The notes under the pieces are model-generated. The model was not told the DNA's origin. It searched no databases and worked only from the letters and a program-made list of their open reading frames with translations. Positions 1 through 9,210 of a stretch of 64,000 nucleotides of DNA are shown here, piece by piece. Numbering within the stretch: the stretch's first letter is position 1; each line of letters opens with the position of its first letter. Source of the stretch: an uncultured Oscillospiraceae bacterium (GTDB taxonomy: Bacteria; Bacillota; Clostridia; Oscillospirales; Oscillospiraceae); assembly GCA_934655935.1 (NCBI GenBank), contig CAKUHJ010000001.1, positions 1 through 64,000 of the forward strand, read 5' to 3'. The position numbers and the translations under genes are program-made.

Positions 1-762
1 CTCGTACAGCGCGTACAGAAGGTTTCAAAGTCCATCCAGGGCTTCCCGCTCGGCTACCGCATCGGAAGCGAGGAATCGGTGGACGAGGAATCCCTGATGA
101 TCACCTACGACTACAATTTTGTCAACGTCGATTTCTATGTGGAGTACCGCGTCTCAGACCCGGTCAAATACCTCTACAGCTCCTCCGATCCTGTCGGCAT
201 TCTGAAAATGCTCTGCCAGAGCTACATCCGCGACACCATCGGCCTTTACAACGTCGACAGCGTCATCACCACCGGCAAGAGTGAAATTCAGTCGGAAATC
301 CGGCAGAAAATCACAAACCGCCTGGAGCAGGAGGACCTCGGCATCCAGGTCACGAACCTCACCATCCAGGACGCCGAGCCGCCCACCCTGGAGGTGCAGC
401 AGGCCTTCACCGCCGTGGAAACCGCCAAGCAGTCGGCGGATACCGCGGTCAATAACGCAAAGAAATACGCCAACGAGGTCATTCCCGGCGCAAAGGCCGA
501 CGCCGACCAGATCATCAAGCAGGCCGAGGCCTACAAGCAAAGCCGCATCAACGAGGCCAACGGTCAGGCCGCGCGCTTTACCGAGCTCTTTGCCGAGTAT
601 GAAAACTATCCGCTGATCACAAAGCAGCGGCTGTTCTACGAGGCCATGGAGGAGATTCTTCCGGATATGAAGCTCTATATCCTCAACGAATCGACCGGCG
701 TGCAGACCTCTTTGCCGCTGGAGCCCTACGCAACGCTCAACATGGGAGGAACCGAGGAATGA
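1..762 (+). CDS. hflK: HflK, SPFH-domain membrane protease regulator (5' truncated)
   Basis: The frame is open from base 1, so the gene begins upstream of the window and only the last 253 residues are seen. The visible part is the second half of a band-7/SPFH domain followed by an Ala/Glu/Lys-rich helical stretch typical of HflK. In characterised bacteria HflK and HflC form a large membrane-anchored ring that surrounds and modulates the FtsH protease. The stop overlaps the hflC start by ATGA at 759-762, so the two are translationally coupled as in the classical hflKC pair. The N-terminal membrane anchor must lie outside the window. The family call is firm; the exact partner in this organism is inferred. 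Confidence 0.88.
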   Translation, partial: LVQRVQKVSKSIQGFPLGYRIGSEESVDEESLMITYDYNFVNVDFYVEYRVSDPVKYLYSSSDPVGILKMLCQSYIRDTIGLYNVDSVITTGKSEIQSEIRQKITNRLEQEDLGIQVTNLTIQDAEPPTLEVQQAFTAVETAKQSADTAVNNAKKYANEVIPGAKADADQIIKQAEAYKQSRINEANGQAARFTELFAEYENYPLITKQRLFYEAMEEILPDMKLYILNESTGVQTSLPLEPYATLNMGGTEE

Positions 763-1646
763 AAAAAACGCTGAAAATCGCGCTGCCGCTGCTGGCCGTT
801 GCCGCCGCCATCATTGTGCTGGCAGGCTCCCTGGTCGTTACGCAGCCGAATGAATATACCATCATCCGGCAGTTCGGCGCCGTGGTCCGCATCGTGGACG
901 AGCCGGGCCTGAGCTTCAAGGCGCCCTTTGTCCAGGACGTCAGCAAGCTTCCGAAGACGGAAATGCTCTATGACCTTGCCGTAAGCGACGTCATCACCTC
1001 GGATAAAAAATCCATGGTGGCGGACTCCTTCGTTCTCTGGCGCATTTCCGACCCGCTGAAATTCATCCAGACGCTCTCCGGCAGCGTCTCCGGCGCGGAA
1101 GGGCGCATCAACGCGGTCGTCTACAACAGCCTGAAGACCGTAATCAGCTCCATGAAGCAGGAGGATGTGATCTCCGGCCGCGACGGCGAGCTGGCGGCGA
1201 AAATCATGGAGAACTTTGAGCAGAGTTTTGACGACTACGGCGTCACGGTTCTCGCCATCGAGACCAAGCGGATCGATCTGCCGGACGAAAACAAGGCCGC
1301 CGTCTACGAGCGCATGATCTCCGAGCGCGGCAACATCGCCGCCGGCTATGCCGCCGAGGGCGACGCCGAGGCCAAGCAGATCCGCAGCGAGGCCGACAAG
1401 TCCGTAGAAATCACGCTCTCGCAGGCCAAGGCCGAGGCGCAGAAGCTGCAGGCCGAGGGCGAGGCGGAGTATATGCGCATTCTCTCCAGCGCCTATGACA
1501 CGCAGGAAAAGGCAGACTTTTACGAGTTCATGCGTGCGCTGGATATGGCGAAATCCTCCCTCACAGGCGGCGGCAAAACGCTGGTGGTCTCCTCCGATTC
1601 GCCGATCGCGCGGATTTTCTCCGCACAGTGGGAGCGCGCACAATGA
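759..1646 (+). CDS. hflC: HflC, SPFH-domain membrane protease regulator
   Basis: A 295-residue protein with an N-terminal hydrophobic anchor (about residues 5-28), an SPFH/band-7 domain (about 28-190, including the early motif VTQPNEYTIIRQFG) and a charged Ala/Glu/Lys-rich coiled region (about 190-250, EGDAEAKQIRSEADKS). This layout and length fit HflC, which pairs with HflK to form a membrane ring around FtsH. The start overlaps the hflK stop and the stop overlaps the next start (ATGA at 1643-1646), giving a three-gene translationally coupled unit. The ATG start is fixed by that overlap. Confidence 0.9.
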   Translation: MKKTLKIALPLLAVAAAIIVLAGSLVVTQPNEYTIIRQFGAVVRIVDEPGLSFKAPFVQDVSKLPKTEMLYDLAVSDVITSDKKSMVADSFVLWRISDPLKFIQTLSGSVSGAEGRINAVVYNSLKTVISSMKQEDVISGRDGELAAKIMENFEQSFDDYGVTVLAIETKRIDLPDENKAAVYERMISERGNIAAGYAAEGDAEAKQIRSEADKSVEITLSQAKAEAQKLQAEGEAEYMRILSSAYDTQEKADFYEFMRALDMAKSSLTGGGKTLVVSSDSPIARIFSAQWERAQ

Positions 1647-2110
1647 CGACGCTTTATCTGCAGGAGGAGATTTTCTCCTTTGATCATTTCGATATCTGGG
1701 ACGAGGCCGGAAACGTACTTTATCAGGTAGAACGCGAGTTCTTTCACTTCGGCAAGAAGCTGATCGTGCTGGACGCCGGCGGCAGGCAGCTTGCATCCAT
1801 TCAGCACATTCCCTTTTCCATTCCCTGCTCCTACGAGCTCTGCCTGCCGGGACAGACGCTGGCGCTCGACCGGCTGTTTGCGCTGTTCCGCAAGCGTTAT
1901 GTCATCGACGCGCTTGGCTGGGAGGTGGAGGGCGATTTTATGAGCCTTTCCTACTTTATCTCGCAGAATGGCAGAACCGTCGCGTCGATTGAAAAGGCCT
2001 GGCCCGCGTTTCATGACCGATACCGGCTCGCCGTCGACGATTCCGCCGACACGCTCGCGGCGCTGTGCGTGGTGCTCGCCATTGACTGCTGCGACGAGCA
2101 TGACAGCTGA
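1643..2110 (+). CDS. LURP-one-related / YxjI-like (DUF567-type) protein
   Basis: A 155-residue soluble protein. The pattern of a YLQEEIFSFDHFDIWDEAGN opening, short beta-rich segments and a late 'IEKAWPAFHDRY' stretch matches LURP-one/YxjI-like proteins, which have a Tubby-like beta-barrel fold. The cellular role of bacterial members is not established. The start at 1643 overlaps the hflC stop, so it is probably coexpressed with hflKC. A strong terminator follows at 2121-2163, closing the operon. The family call rests on remembered sequence character only. Confidence 0.6.
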   Translation: MTTLYLQEEIFSFDHFDIWDEAGNVLYQVEREFFHFGKKLIVLDAGGRQLASIQHIPFSIPCSYELCLPGQTLALDRLFALFRKRYVIDALGWEVEGDFMSLSYFISQNGRTVASIEKAWPAFHDRYRLAVDDSADTLAALCVVLAIDCCDEHDS

Positions 2111-2120
2111 CTTCTCTTTT

Positions 2121-2163
2121 CTGCGCCGGAGTGCGCTGCATTTTGCAGCGCGCTCCGGCGCAG
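2121..2163 (+). terminator. Intrinsic terminator after the hflKC operon
   Basis: A 19-base arm (2121-2139) pairs with 2145-2163 with one G-U pair and a short TTTTG-type loop, followed by a T-rich tail (CATTTTTTCG). Confidence 0.85.
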
Positions 2164-2196
2164 ACATTTTTTCGTGCAATTTTTGCTGCAGTGTTG

Positions 2197-2202
2197 TATA
2201 AT
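2197..2202 (+). promoter_or_regulatory. Probable -10 box for the HD/nucleotidyltransferase operon
   Basis: A perfect TATAAT lies 45 bases before the ATG of the large gene at 2247 and just after the previous terminator. No clear -35 is seen at the ideal distance (GTGCAA at 2174-2179 is a poor match). Confidence 0.55.
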
Positions 2203-2246
2203 ACAGCCAAAAAATGCCGCCTGGCGCGGCGGAAAAGAGGCGGCCG

Positions 2247-5200
2247 ATGGAAAAAAACCTTCCGCAGGCGCTGCGCGAGTCCGACCTGGACGGCGCGCGG
2301 GCGCTTTTGAAAGACGACAGCGCGCTGCATGCCCTGCTCGGCATGCGCGGACACGCGGAAAATCTGTGCCTGCAGACCGCCGCGCTCCTTTTTCACTGCA
2401 GCGGCGTGCAGGCCCTGGCGCGGCTCCGCGCGCTTTACACGCGCCTGCAGGACCGGATGTTCCCGCCCGAAGGCATGCCGGCGCCGGCCCTGGAGGAGCA
2501 GGACGAGCTGTACCTGCTGGTGCTTGAGTCCCTGTTCGCGCAGAAAACGGGGCCCTTCGACCCGCTGACGGACCTTCTGCCGCTGGAGGAGAACGAGCCG
2601 AGCCGCTTTCCCGCAGAATACCGGCAGTTCTGCGCGCTGGTCCGGCGGCAGCACCTGATGGCGCTGCTGCGCATCGGGCGGGAGATTCAGCCCTTTGACC
2701 CGGCCTCGCACACCATCGGTGTGCACAACGTCGCGCTGCATACGGGCATTTTCTGCAAGAAGGCCGGCCTCCCCGTCGATCTGCCTCTCCTGCGCGCGGC
2801 GGCCTTCGGCCATGATATCGGCAAGTTCGGCTGCCGCGGCGAGGAAAGCGCCCGCGTGCCCTACCTCCATTATTATTATACCTGGCAGTGGTTCTGTGAA
2901 AACGGAATGGAGAACATCGGCCACATCTCCGCCAATCATTCGACCTGGGATCTGGAATTTGAGAACCTGCCGCTTGAGTCCCTGCTGCTGATCTACGCGG
3001 ATTTCCGCGTACGCGGCAGACGCCTGCCGGACGGGCGGGAGCACATGGAAATTCATACGCTGCAGGAGGCCGGGGCGCTGATTTTCTCCAAGCTCAGCGC
3101 CATGACCGAGGAAAAGTCGCTCCGCTACCGTACGGTCTACACCAAGCTTCTGGATTTTGAGAAGCTGCTGCTGTCCTGCGGCGTTCCGGTGCAGCTGGAC
3201 ACGCAGACCCTTCGCGCCGCGGAGCAGACCGACGCTTCGCTTCTGAATGCGGAGCAGGCGCTGGAGCGGCTGCGGCAGCTGACGCTGCTCGGCAGCGTCA
3301 GGCTCATGCACACCATCAGCACGGACCATTCCCTGGAGCTGCTTCTTGAGCGGGCCCGGAGCGAAAAAAATCTCCAGGGCATCCGGACCTACCTGCTGCT
3401 TCTGGAGGAGTACAGCACCTATATGACCCGGAGCGGCAAGCAAAAAACGCTGGCGCTTCTTTACGAGCTTCTGATGCATCCGGACGGTGACGTCCGGCGC
3501 ACGGCGGGGCGGATTATGGGAAAGCTTCTTGCCAACAGCGGCCCGCGCTACCGCAAGGAGCGCCCTGCGCAGGCGCACGCGGATATGCTGACGCCTGCTA
3601 TGACGACGCTTCTTTCCGAGGCCGCGCAGCTCTGGCGGCATTACATGGAGCTTTGCCTGCAGCCCGACCGGAAAATTTCTCCCAAGCATGCCATGCGCAT
3701 CTCAAACTCACTGAAAATCATCTGCCAGACGCTGTTCTCCTGCTGCGAGGAAAAGCAGGCCGCCGCGTTTCTGGAGCCCCTGGCGGAACGGACGCTGCAT
3801 GCGCGCGGCGAGGAGCGCTTTGTGCTGCTGGACGCCATGTGCCACGTGCCGGAAAAGTACCTTTCTCCGGAGCTGTGCAGCGCGCTGTGCGCCTGCTGCG
3901 CCCGGATGCTTCCGGACGCGGAGGTCCGGCTGGTGATGATGATTTTCCGCTGTCTGGAGCATCTGAGCGCCGCCTGGCCGCTGCCGGAGTCTGCGCGCGC
4001 GCAGCTGCTTGCCTTTACGCCGCAGAGCCCCGAGTATGCGCCGGCCATCCGCGCGCACCGGGCGCGGCTTCTTGGCCTCGCGCCGCCGGAGCTGAGCCCG
4101 GAGCAGATCTCGCAGCTGCACCTGAGCAACCTGAAAAACAGCGTCCACTGGACGGTGAAGCTGGAGCAGCTGCGCATGCTCTGCGCGCATGTGCGCACGC
4201 ACCGGCAAAGCGCATTCCATACGGCGCTGCACCTTTCCAATCTTCTGTCCGTCAGCGAGCACCTTCCGGTCCGTGAGGCCGCAGGGGAGCAGCTGCTGGA
4301 AATTGCGGCGTATCTGAGCGTCGACCAGATCAACGAAATCTCCATCGACCTTACCCGCGAGCTGGAAACCGGCCAGGAGCAGATTTCCTTCTTTGTTGCG
4401 CCCTATCTGGGGCGGCTTTTGTGCCGGCTGCCGGAAAAGGAGCTTTCCGAGTCGCTTTCGCAGCTGGAGGAGCTCACGCGCGGCGCTTCCGTGCTGCCGG
4501 CGCAGGCGGCGCTGCGGACGCTTGGCCGGGCGCTCTGCGCGCTTCCGGCGCAGGCGCAGGAGGACCGCGCGCGCATCACGGGCATGCTCCTGACGGGCGT
4601 AAGCCACTACGAGGCCTCCATTCACCAGACCGCTCTGTGCGTTCTGTGCCGGGATGTGCTTGCAGACGAGGCCTTTGACGCGGGGCTGCGGCGCGCGCTT
4701 TTCGCCTCGCTGCACAAAAAGCTTCTGTGCCTTCTGTGCGAGGCGCGCGAGGGCGAGCTTGCCGCCTTCAACCGAGCGGCCATGCTGAACCATCTTTACC
4801 GCTTCCTTGTCCGGCAGGAGGTTCTATGCGGTCCGTTCCAGTTTCCGCCGCAAAAACCCGCGGCCTTCTTCCCGGGCACGTTCGACCCCTTCTCGGCCGG
4901 TCACAAGCAGATTGTCGGGCAGATCCGCGCCCTGGGCTTTGAGGTATATCTTGCCGTGGATGAATTCTCCTGGAGCAAGAAAACGCTTCCCAAGCTTCTG
5001 CGGCGGCAGATTGTCTGCATCTCTGTCGCCGACCAGCCGGATACCTACCTGTTTCCGGACGATATCCCGATCAACATCGCCATGCCGGAGGATCTGGCAC
5101 GGCTGCGGGCGCTGCTTCCGCAGCGCGGGGTTTCCCTTGTGGCCGGAAGCGACGTCATCCTGGGCGCGTCGGCCTACCGGGAGGAAAAGCCCGGCGGCGC

Positions 5201-6884
5201 GGGGGAATACGATCACATTGTCTTCTGCCGCGAGGGCTCTGCGGACCGCGCGCGGCTGGAAGCGCGGATTCACGGCAAGTGCCGCATTCTTTCCCTTCCG
5301 CCATTCTACGAAACCGTCAGCTCCACCCGTATCCGCGCCTCGATTGACCGCAAGCTGGATATCTCCATGCTGGTCGACCCGGTCGTGCAGACGCTGATTT
5401 ACGCGCGCGGCTTCTATGTCCGTTCGCCGGAGTCCAAAAGCCTCCTGCAGCGGGAGCAGCTGAGCTTCCGCCTGTTCACAGGGGACGCCGCCGCGCAGGC
5501 TCCCGCCGAGCTCCGGGAGCTTCTGGCCGCACGGCCTGCGGCCATGGCCGCGGCGCTCTTCGCCGAGGGCGGGCGTCTTCTTGCCTGGGCGCTCGGCCGG
5601 AGCATCACGCTCGATAAGCTTTACGGCGTGCTCGGCAGTCTGGAGGCCGCCGGAGAGGTCCGCCGGCATGCTTCGGGCCGGATTATCTGGATTGAGCATG
5701 TGAAGGCAGGTCCGCAGGCTTCTGCGGAGCAAAGCCGCCTTGTGCTCAACGAACTGCTGGCGCGGAGCCTTGCGCGCGGAAACACCTACGCGCTCTGCCG
5801 CTGCGGGCCGGACGCGCCGCTGCGGCAGGCGCTGGGCGAGCTGGGCTTTTTACCGCTGTGCGGCGCAGAGGAAATTTACCTTGTGGACATGCGCGCGCCG
5901 GTCATGCTCCTGCAGGACGCCATGCTCTGCATCAAAAAGCCGCACCATGACGAGCCTGCCGTAATCCAGGCGGTCAAAAACGCCCGCCCGCGGCTGCGGC
6001 AGGCATTGGGCGCGATGTTTCCGGGAAAGCTTCTTCTGTGCTTTGATTCCGAGCTTCTCAACCAGACGCTGGTCGAGCGCATCGAGCGCGCCAACGGCGT
6101 GCAGGACGTCCCGCCCGGCGAAAAGCGGCTGGGCCCGTTTATGTGCGTGCCGTACGGAAAGATTTTTTCCGATGAAATCGTCCCCAACACCGTGACCAAA
6201 ACCCTGCATGTGGAAAAATGCTTTTCGCAGGATCTGCGCCGCTTTGAAATTCTGGAATACCCCGGCTATTCGCCGCTGCGCAACCAGGTGCGGACACTCA
6301 AATCCTTCCACCGGCCGATTCTTCTGGTGGACGATCTTCTGCACCGGGGCTACCGGATTGACAAGCTGGATGAAATCTTCAACAGTGAGGAGCTGAGCAT
6401 CCAGCGCATCATCGTGGCGCTGATGTCCGGCTGGGGGCAGGATCTGATGCGCGTGCAGGGGCGCGACGTCGAGTGCGAATACTTTATTCCGAACCTTCAT
6501 TATTGGGTCACGGAGAGCCTTCTGTATCCGTTTATCGGCGGCGACAGCGTCGCAGGCCGGCCCGCAAGCGAGCATATGCTGCCCTCGGTCAATCTGCTGC
6601 TTCCGTACTGCTATCCGAACTTTTTCGCGGACGCGCCGCAAGCGTGCGTGCAGGCGCTTTCCCGGACGGCGCTTTCCGGCGCGCTTGAAATCATGCGCGC
6701 GCTCGAGCAGACGCACCAGGCGCTGATGAGCAGCAGCCTGACCCTCCGCCGGCTCTCCGAGGCGCTGCAGCAGCCGCGCCTGCCGGATAAGAGCCGCTAC
6801 CTTCAGTATGATTTTTCTCTGCCGGCCTCGTTTTACCTGGCAGAGGATCTTGCGCAGATCGACCGGATCTGCAGAAAGGAGTAA
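2247..6884 (+). CDS. Multidomain protein: HD hydrolase + NadD-like nucleotidyltransferase + PRTase-like C-terminus
   Basis: A very large cytosolic protein (1545 residues from the ATG at 2247; AAAGAGG lies six bases upstream, making it better than the in-frame ATG at 2214). Visible parts in order: an HD-type phosphohydrolase region (about 155-260) with HTIGVHNVALHTG and GHDIGKFG (metal-binding H189-D190); a long helical, HEAT-like region (about 380-850); a nucleotidyltransferase domain with GTFDPFSAGH (877-886) and SSTRIR (from 1025), the two signature motifs of the NadD/cytidylyltransferase superfamily; a linker with a GNAT-like 'LGELGFLPLCG' patch (about 1190-1230); and a C-terminal segment with ILLVDDLLHRGYR (about 1358-1370), resembling the ribose-phosphate loop of phosphoribosyltransferases. 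No transmembrane segment is obvious. It heads a three-gene operon with an LDH-like and a flavodoxin-like protein. A role in nucleotide or NAD-type cofactor metabolism or signalling is inference; the substrate is unknown. Confidence 0.75.
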   Translation: MEKNLPQALRESDLDGARALLKDDSALHALLGMRGHAENLCLQTAALLFHCSGVQALARLRALYTRLQDRMFPPEGMPAPALEEQDELYLLVLESLFAQKTGPFDPLTDLLPLEENEPSRFPAEYRQFCALVRRQHLMALLRIGREIQPFDPASHTIGVHNVALHTGIFCKKAGLPVDLPLLRAAAFGHDIGKFGCRGEESARVPYLHYYYTWQWFCENGMENIGHISANHSTWDLEFENLPLESLLLIYADFRVRGRRLPDGREHMEIHTLQEAGALIFSKLSAMTEEKSLRYRTVYTKLLDFEKLLLSCGVPVQLDTQTLRAAEQTDASLLNAEQALERLRQLTLLGSVRLMHTISTDHSLELLLERARSEKNLQGIRTYLLLLEEYSTYMTRSGKQKTLALLYELLMHPDGDVRRTAGRIMGKLLANSGPRYRKERPAQAHADMLTPAMTTLLSEAAQLWRHYMELCLQPDRKISPKHAMRISNSLKIICQTLFSCCEEKQAAAFLEPLAERTLHARGEERFVLLDAMCHVPEKYLSPELCSALCACCARMLPDAEVRLVMMIFRCLEHLSAAWPLPESARAQLLAFTPQSPEYAPAIRAHRARLLGLAPPELSPEQISQLHLSNLKNSVHWTVKLEQLRMLCAHVRTHRQSAFHTALHLSNLLSVSEHLPVREAAGEQLLEIAAYLSVDQINEISIDLTRELETGQEQISFFVAPYLGRLLCRLPEKELSESLSQLEELTRGASVLPAQAALRTLGRALCALPAQAQEDRARITGMLLTGVSHYEASIHQTALCVLCRDVLADEAFDAGLRRALFASLHKKLLCLLCEAREGELAAFNRAAMLNHLYRFLVRQEVLCGPFQFPPQKPAAFFPGTFDPFSAGHKQIVGQIRALGFEVYLAVDEFSWSKKTLPKLLRRQIVCISVADQPDTYLFPDDIPINIAMPEDLARLRALLPQRGVSLVAGSDVILGASAYREEKPGGAGEYDHIVFCREGSADRARLEARIHGKCRILSLPPFYETVSSTRIRASIDRKLDISMLVDPVVQTLIYARGFYVRSPESKSLLQREQLSFRLFTGDAAAQAPAELRELLAARPAAMAAALFAEGGRLLAWALGRSITLDKLYGVLGSLEAAGEVRRHASGRIIWIEHVKAGPQASAEQSRLVLNELLARSLARGNTYALCRCGPDAPLRQALGELGFLPLCGAEEIYLVDMRAPVMLLQDAMLCIKKPHHDEPAVIQAVKNARPRLRQALGAMFPGKLLLCFDSELLNQTLVERIERANGVQDVPPGEKRLGPFMCVPYGKIFSDEIVPNTVTKTLHVEKCFSQDLRRFEILEYPGYSPLRNQVRTLKSFHRPILLVDDLLHRGYRIDKLDEIFNSEELSIQRIIVALMSGWGQDLMRVQGRDVECEYFIPNLHYWVTESLLYPFIGGDSVAGRPASEHMLPSVNLLLPYCYPNFFADAPQACVQALSRTALSGALEIMRALEQTHQALMSSSLTLRRLSEALQQPRLPDKSRYLQYDFSLPASFYLAEDLAQIDRICRKE

Positions 6885-6890
6885 GTGCAT

Positions 6891-8135
6891 ATGCTGTACA
6901 AGAGCTGGGAGGGCTTCTGCCTCGGCGCGCAGGAGCCGGAGCTTTTCCCGTCCGGGGCGGCGTCCGCCGCCGCGCCGTTTGCGCCGCTGGTGCTGCTCGT
7001 CCGGCGGGAGCCGCTGCGAAGCCGGGGCATGTTTTCCATCCATTCCCTTTCCGAGCTTTCGGAGGAGGAGGGGCTTTCGTGCCTCCTGCCGCCTGCGCAG
7101 GAGCCAGAGCAGACGCTGCTCGGCCGCTTTGTGCGGGAAAACGGCGCGACGGTTCTGAACCTGGCGTTTTCGAACGCGCTTCGCTTCCTGCAGAGCTGGT
7201 TCCGCGCGCCCAGGGAAGGCCTGCGCGTCACGCTCGTCGGCCTTGGCGACGTGGGCGGCACGGTTCTGACGGCCCTGAAGCTTCTGGGCCGCGAAATCTC
7301 CGAAATTTCTATTTTTGATCCCAACGAAAAGCAGTGCGCCCGCTACGAGCTGGAGCTGAACCAGGTTCTGCCCATTGCGGACGGCACGGAGCTCCCCAGG
7401 GTCTCCGTCTGCCCGTCCGAGGCGGAGCTTTTTGACTGCGATCTGTTCTTGTTCACGGCCTCCCGCGGCGTGCCCGGTCTCGACTCCGGCGTCACAGATG
7501 TGCGGATGGCGCAGCTTGCGGCGAACCGGCCCATGCTTGCGCACTATGCGCGCCTGGCGCGCAAGGCTGCCTTCCGCGGCCTTTTCTGCCAGATTTCCGA
7601 CCCGGTCGATCATCTGGCGCGCACCGTGTTTCTCGAGAGCAACCGTGCGCCGGAGGGGCAGCTGGACTTTGCCGGGCTTCTTCCGGAGCAGGTGCGCGGC
7701 TTCGGCCTTGGCGTTATGGCCGCGCGCGCGGCCTATTACGCGCAGAAGGCGCAGCTTGATTTCTCTGCCGGCCGGCTTTACGGCCCGCACGGCGAGGGGC
7801 TGATCGTCGCAAACCGCGCGGACGCGGGCTATGACGCGGCCGTCTCCGCGCGCCTGACCGAGCAGACGCTCAGGGCCAACCTCGCCGTCCGCGCGCTCGG
7901 CTTCAAACCGTATCTGGCCCCCGGCCTTTCCTCCGCAGCCGTCAGCATTCTGCGGCTTGTCCGAGGACAGACGCACTATGCGGCCTGCGCGCTGGACGGC
8001 GTATACTTCGGCTGCCGCGAGCGCTTCGGCGCGCAGGGGCCGGAGCTTCTGCGCGAGGCGCTTGCCCCGGCGCTTTTTGCGCGGCTGGAGCAGACGCACG
8101 CGCTGCTTCGAAAGGCGGAATCGCCATGCCGCTGA
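6891..8135 (+). CDS. Lactate/malate dehydrogenase-like NAD-binding protein
   Basis: A 414-residue protein with an unrecognised N-terminal region of about 110 residues, then a Rossmann fold (VTLVGLGDVGG, G117-x-G119) and LDH/MDH-superfamily landmarks: FDPNEKQ after the second strand, SDPVDHLARTVF (D237-P-V-D) at the place of the family's NPVD motif, and GPHGEG (H300) at the place of the catalytic His (usually G-x-HG-[DE]-S). The usual final Ser is Gly here and the N-terminal extension is unusual, so the substrate may not be lactate or malate. ATG 6891 is chosen because AAAGGAG sits nine bases upstream; the GTG at 6885 is too close. It starts six bases after the large multidomain gene and overlaps the next gene by ten bases. 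Confidence 0.72.
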   Translation: MLYKSWEGFCLGAQEPELFPSGAASAAAPFAPLVLLVRREPLRSRGMFSIHSLSELSEEEGLSCLLPPAQEPEQTLLGRFVRENGATVLNLAFSNALRFLQSWFRAPREGLRVTLVGLGDVGGTVLTALKLLGREISEISIFDPNEKQCARYELELNQVLPIADGTELPRVSVCPSEAELFDCDLFLFTASRGVPGLDSGVTDVRMAQLAANRPMLAHYARLARKAAFRGLFCQISDPVDHLARTVFLESNRAPEGQLDFAGLLPEQVRGFGLGVMAARAAYYAQKAQLDFSAGRLYGPHGEGLIVANRADAGYDAAVSARLTEQTLRANLAVRALGFKPYLAPGLSSAAVSILRLVRGQTHYAACALDGVYFGCRERFGAQGPELLREALAPALFARLEQTHALLRKAESPCR

Positions 8136-9166
8136 CGCTTGTCACGCTCGGCGGCGGCAGGCTGGAGACCCGGCTTGCCGCGGCGCTCTCCGGCCTTGAC
8201 GTTCTGCCGCTTGCGCCGCAGGCGCTCAGCGCCGGAGGCTCGGACCGCAGGCTTCTTTTTGCCGTTCATGTAGATGCCTTCGGCCCCGACGCCCGCTTTA
8301 CAGAGCTGCTGCGGCTGCTGCGCATGCACCCGGCGTGCATGGCCGGCAGCGTCGCCGGCCTCGTCTTTGACGGGGAAAGCGAGCTTGACACCAAGCAGTG
8401 CGCCCGGCAGCTGGCGCTGGCGCTGAGTCTTGCCGGCTGCACGCTGCCGGGGAAGCCCCTGGCCGAGGGCACCGCCTCGCTTTACAACCAGCATGTGCTG
8501 GCCGCGCAGCTGGGGCTCGGCCTGGAGGAGACGTTTCTGCATCAGATCCGCTCGCTTGCCGGGCGCGTGCTGGCCTTTTCGTCGCCGCGCTTCGCACAGC
8601 CCAGGCTTCTGATGCTGCACGCATCGGAAAACCGGCAGTCCAACACGCTCTGGCTCGGGCGGCAGGTGCTCGCCCGGCTGCCAAAAAGCCTGCAGACACG
8701 GGAGCTGTCGCTGCAGAACGGCACGGTATATGATTGCCGGGGCTGCTCCTTCGACGCCTGCCGGCATTTTGCCGAAAGCGGCGTATGCTTCTACGGCGGC
8801 GCCATCTCCAACCAGGTCTTTCCCGCCATTCTGCAGAGCGACGCGCTGCTGTTCCTGTGCCCGAACTACAACGACGCCGTAAGCGCAAATTTGACGGCGC
8901 TCTTTAACCGGCTGACAAACCTTCTCATCCGGCAGGACCTGCACGGGAAGTATCTTTTCGGCATTGTGGTTTCCGGCTACTCCGGCAGCGACCTTGTGGC
9001 CATGCAGCTGCTCGGGGCCATGTGCATGAACAAGACGGCCATTCTGCCGCCCCGCTTCTGCCTGATGCAGACGGCGAACGATCCGGGCAGCGTTCAAAGG
9101 TCGGACGGAATCTCCGCCCGCCTGGACGCCTTCGCCGCGCAGATTCAAAATACGCTTCTGAGATAA
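8126..9166 (+). CDS. Flavodoxin-like NAD(P)H-dependent FMN reductase-type protein with N-terminal extension
   Basis: A 346-residue protein. Residues 1-150 are not recognised (GGGRLETRL opening). From about 152 (RLLMLHASENRQSNT) it follows the NADPH-dependent FMN reductase/iron-sulfur flavoprotein pattern: a flavin-phosphate loop with Ser and Asn, a Cys-containing loop (CRGCSFDACRHF, then C after about six residues), and FLCPNYNDAVSANL before a helix. The Cys cluster could be redox active or metal binding, which is an inference. The start overlaps the LDH-like gene by ten bases and a terminator follows directly, so the three genes form one closed unit. Confidence 0.72.
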   Translation: MPLTLVTLGGGRLETRLAAALSGLDVLPLAPQALSAGGSDRRLLFAVHVDAFGPDARFTELLRLLRMHPACMAGSVAGLVFDGESELDTKQCARQLALALSLAGCTLPGKPLAEGTASLYNQHVLAAQLGLGLEETFLHQIRSLAGRVLAFSSPRFAQPRLLMLHASENRQSNTLWLGRQVLARLPKSLQTRELSLQNGTVYDCRGCSFDACRHFAESGVCFYGGAISNQVFPAILQSDALLFLCPNYNDAVSANLTALFNRLTNLLIRQDLHGKYLFGIVVSGYSGSDLVAMQLLGAMCMNKTAILPPRFCLMQTANDPGSVQRSDGISARLDAFAAQIQNTLLR

Positions 9167-9176
9167 AAAATGGTCC

Positions 9177-9204
9177 GGCGCAGCGCCCTTGTGGGCGCTG
9201 CGCC
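9177..9204 (+). terminator. Terminator closing the three-gene operon, possibly bidirectional
   Basis: Twelve-base arms GGCGCAGCGCCC and its complement enclose a TTGT loop, followed by AGATTTTTATTTT. A run of A lies upstream, so it may also serve the convergent DUF1576 gene. Confidence 0.85.
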
Positions 9205-9210
9205 AGATTT

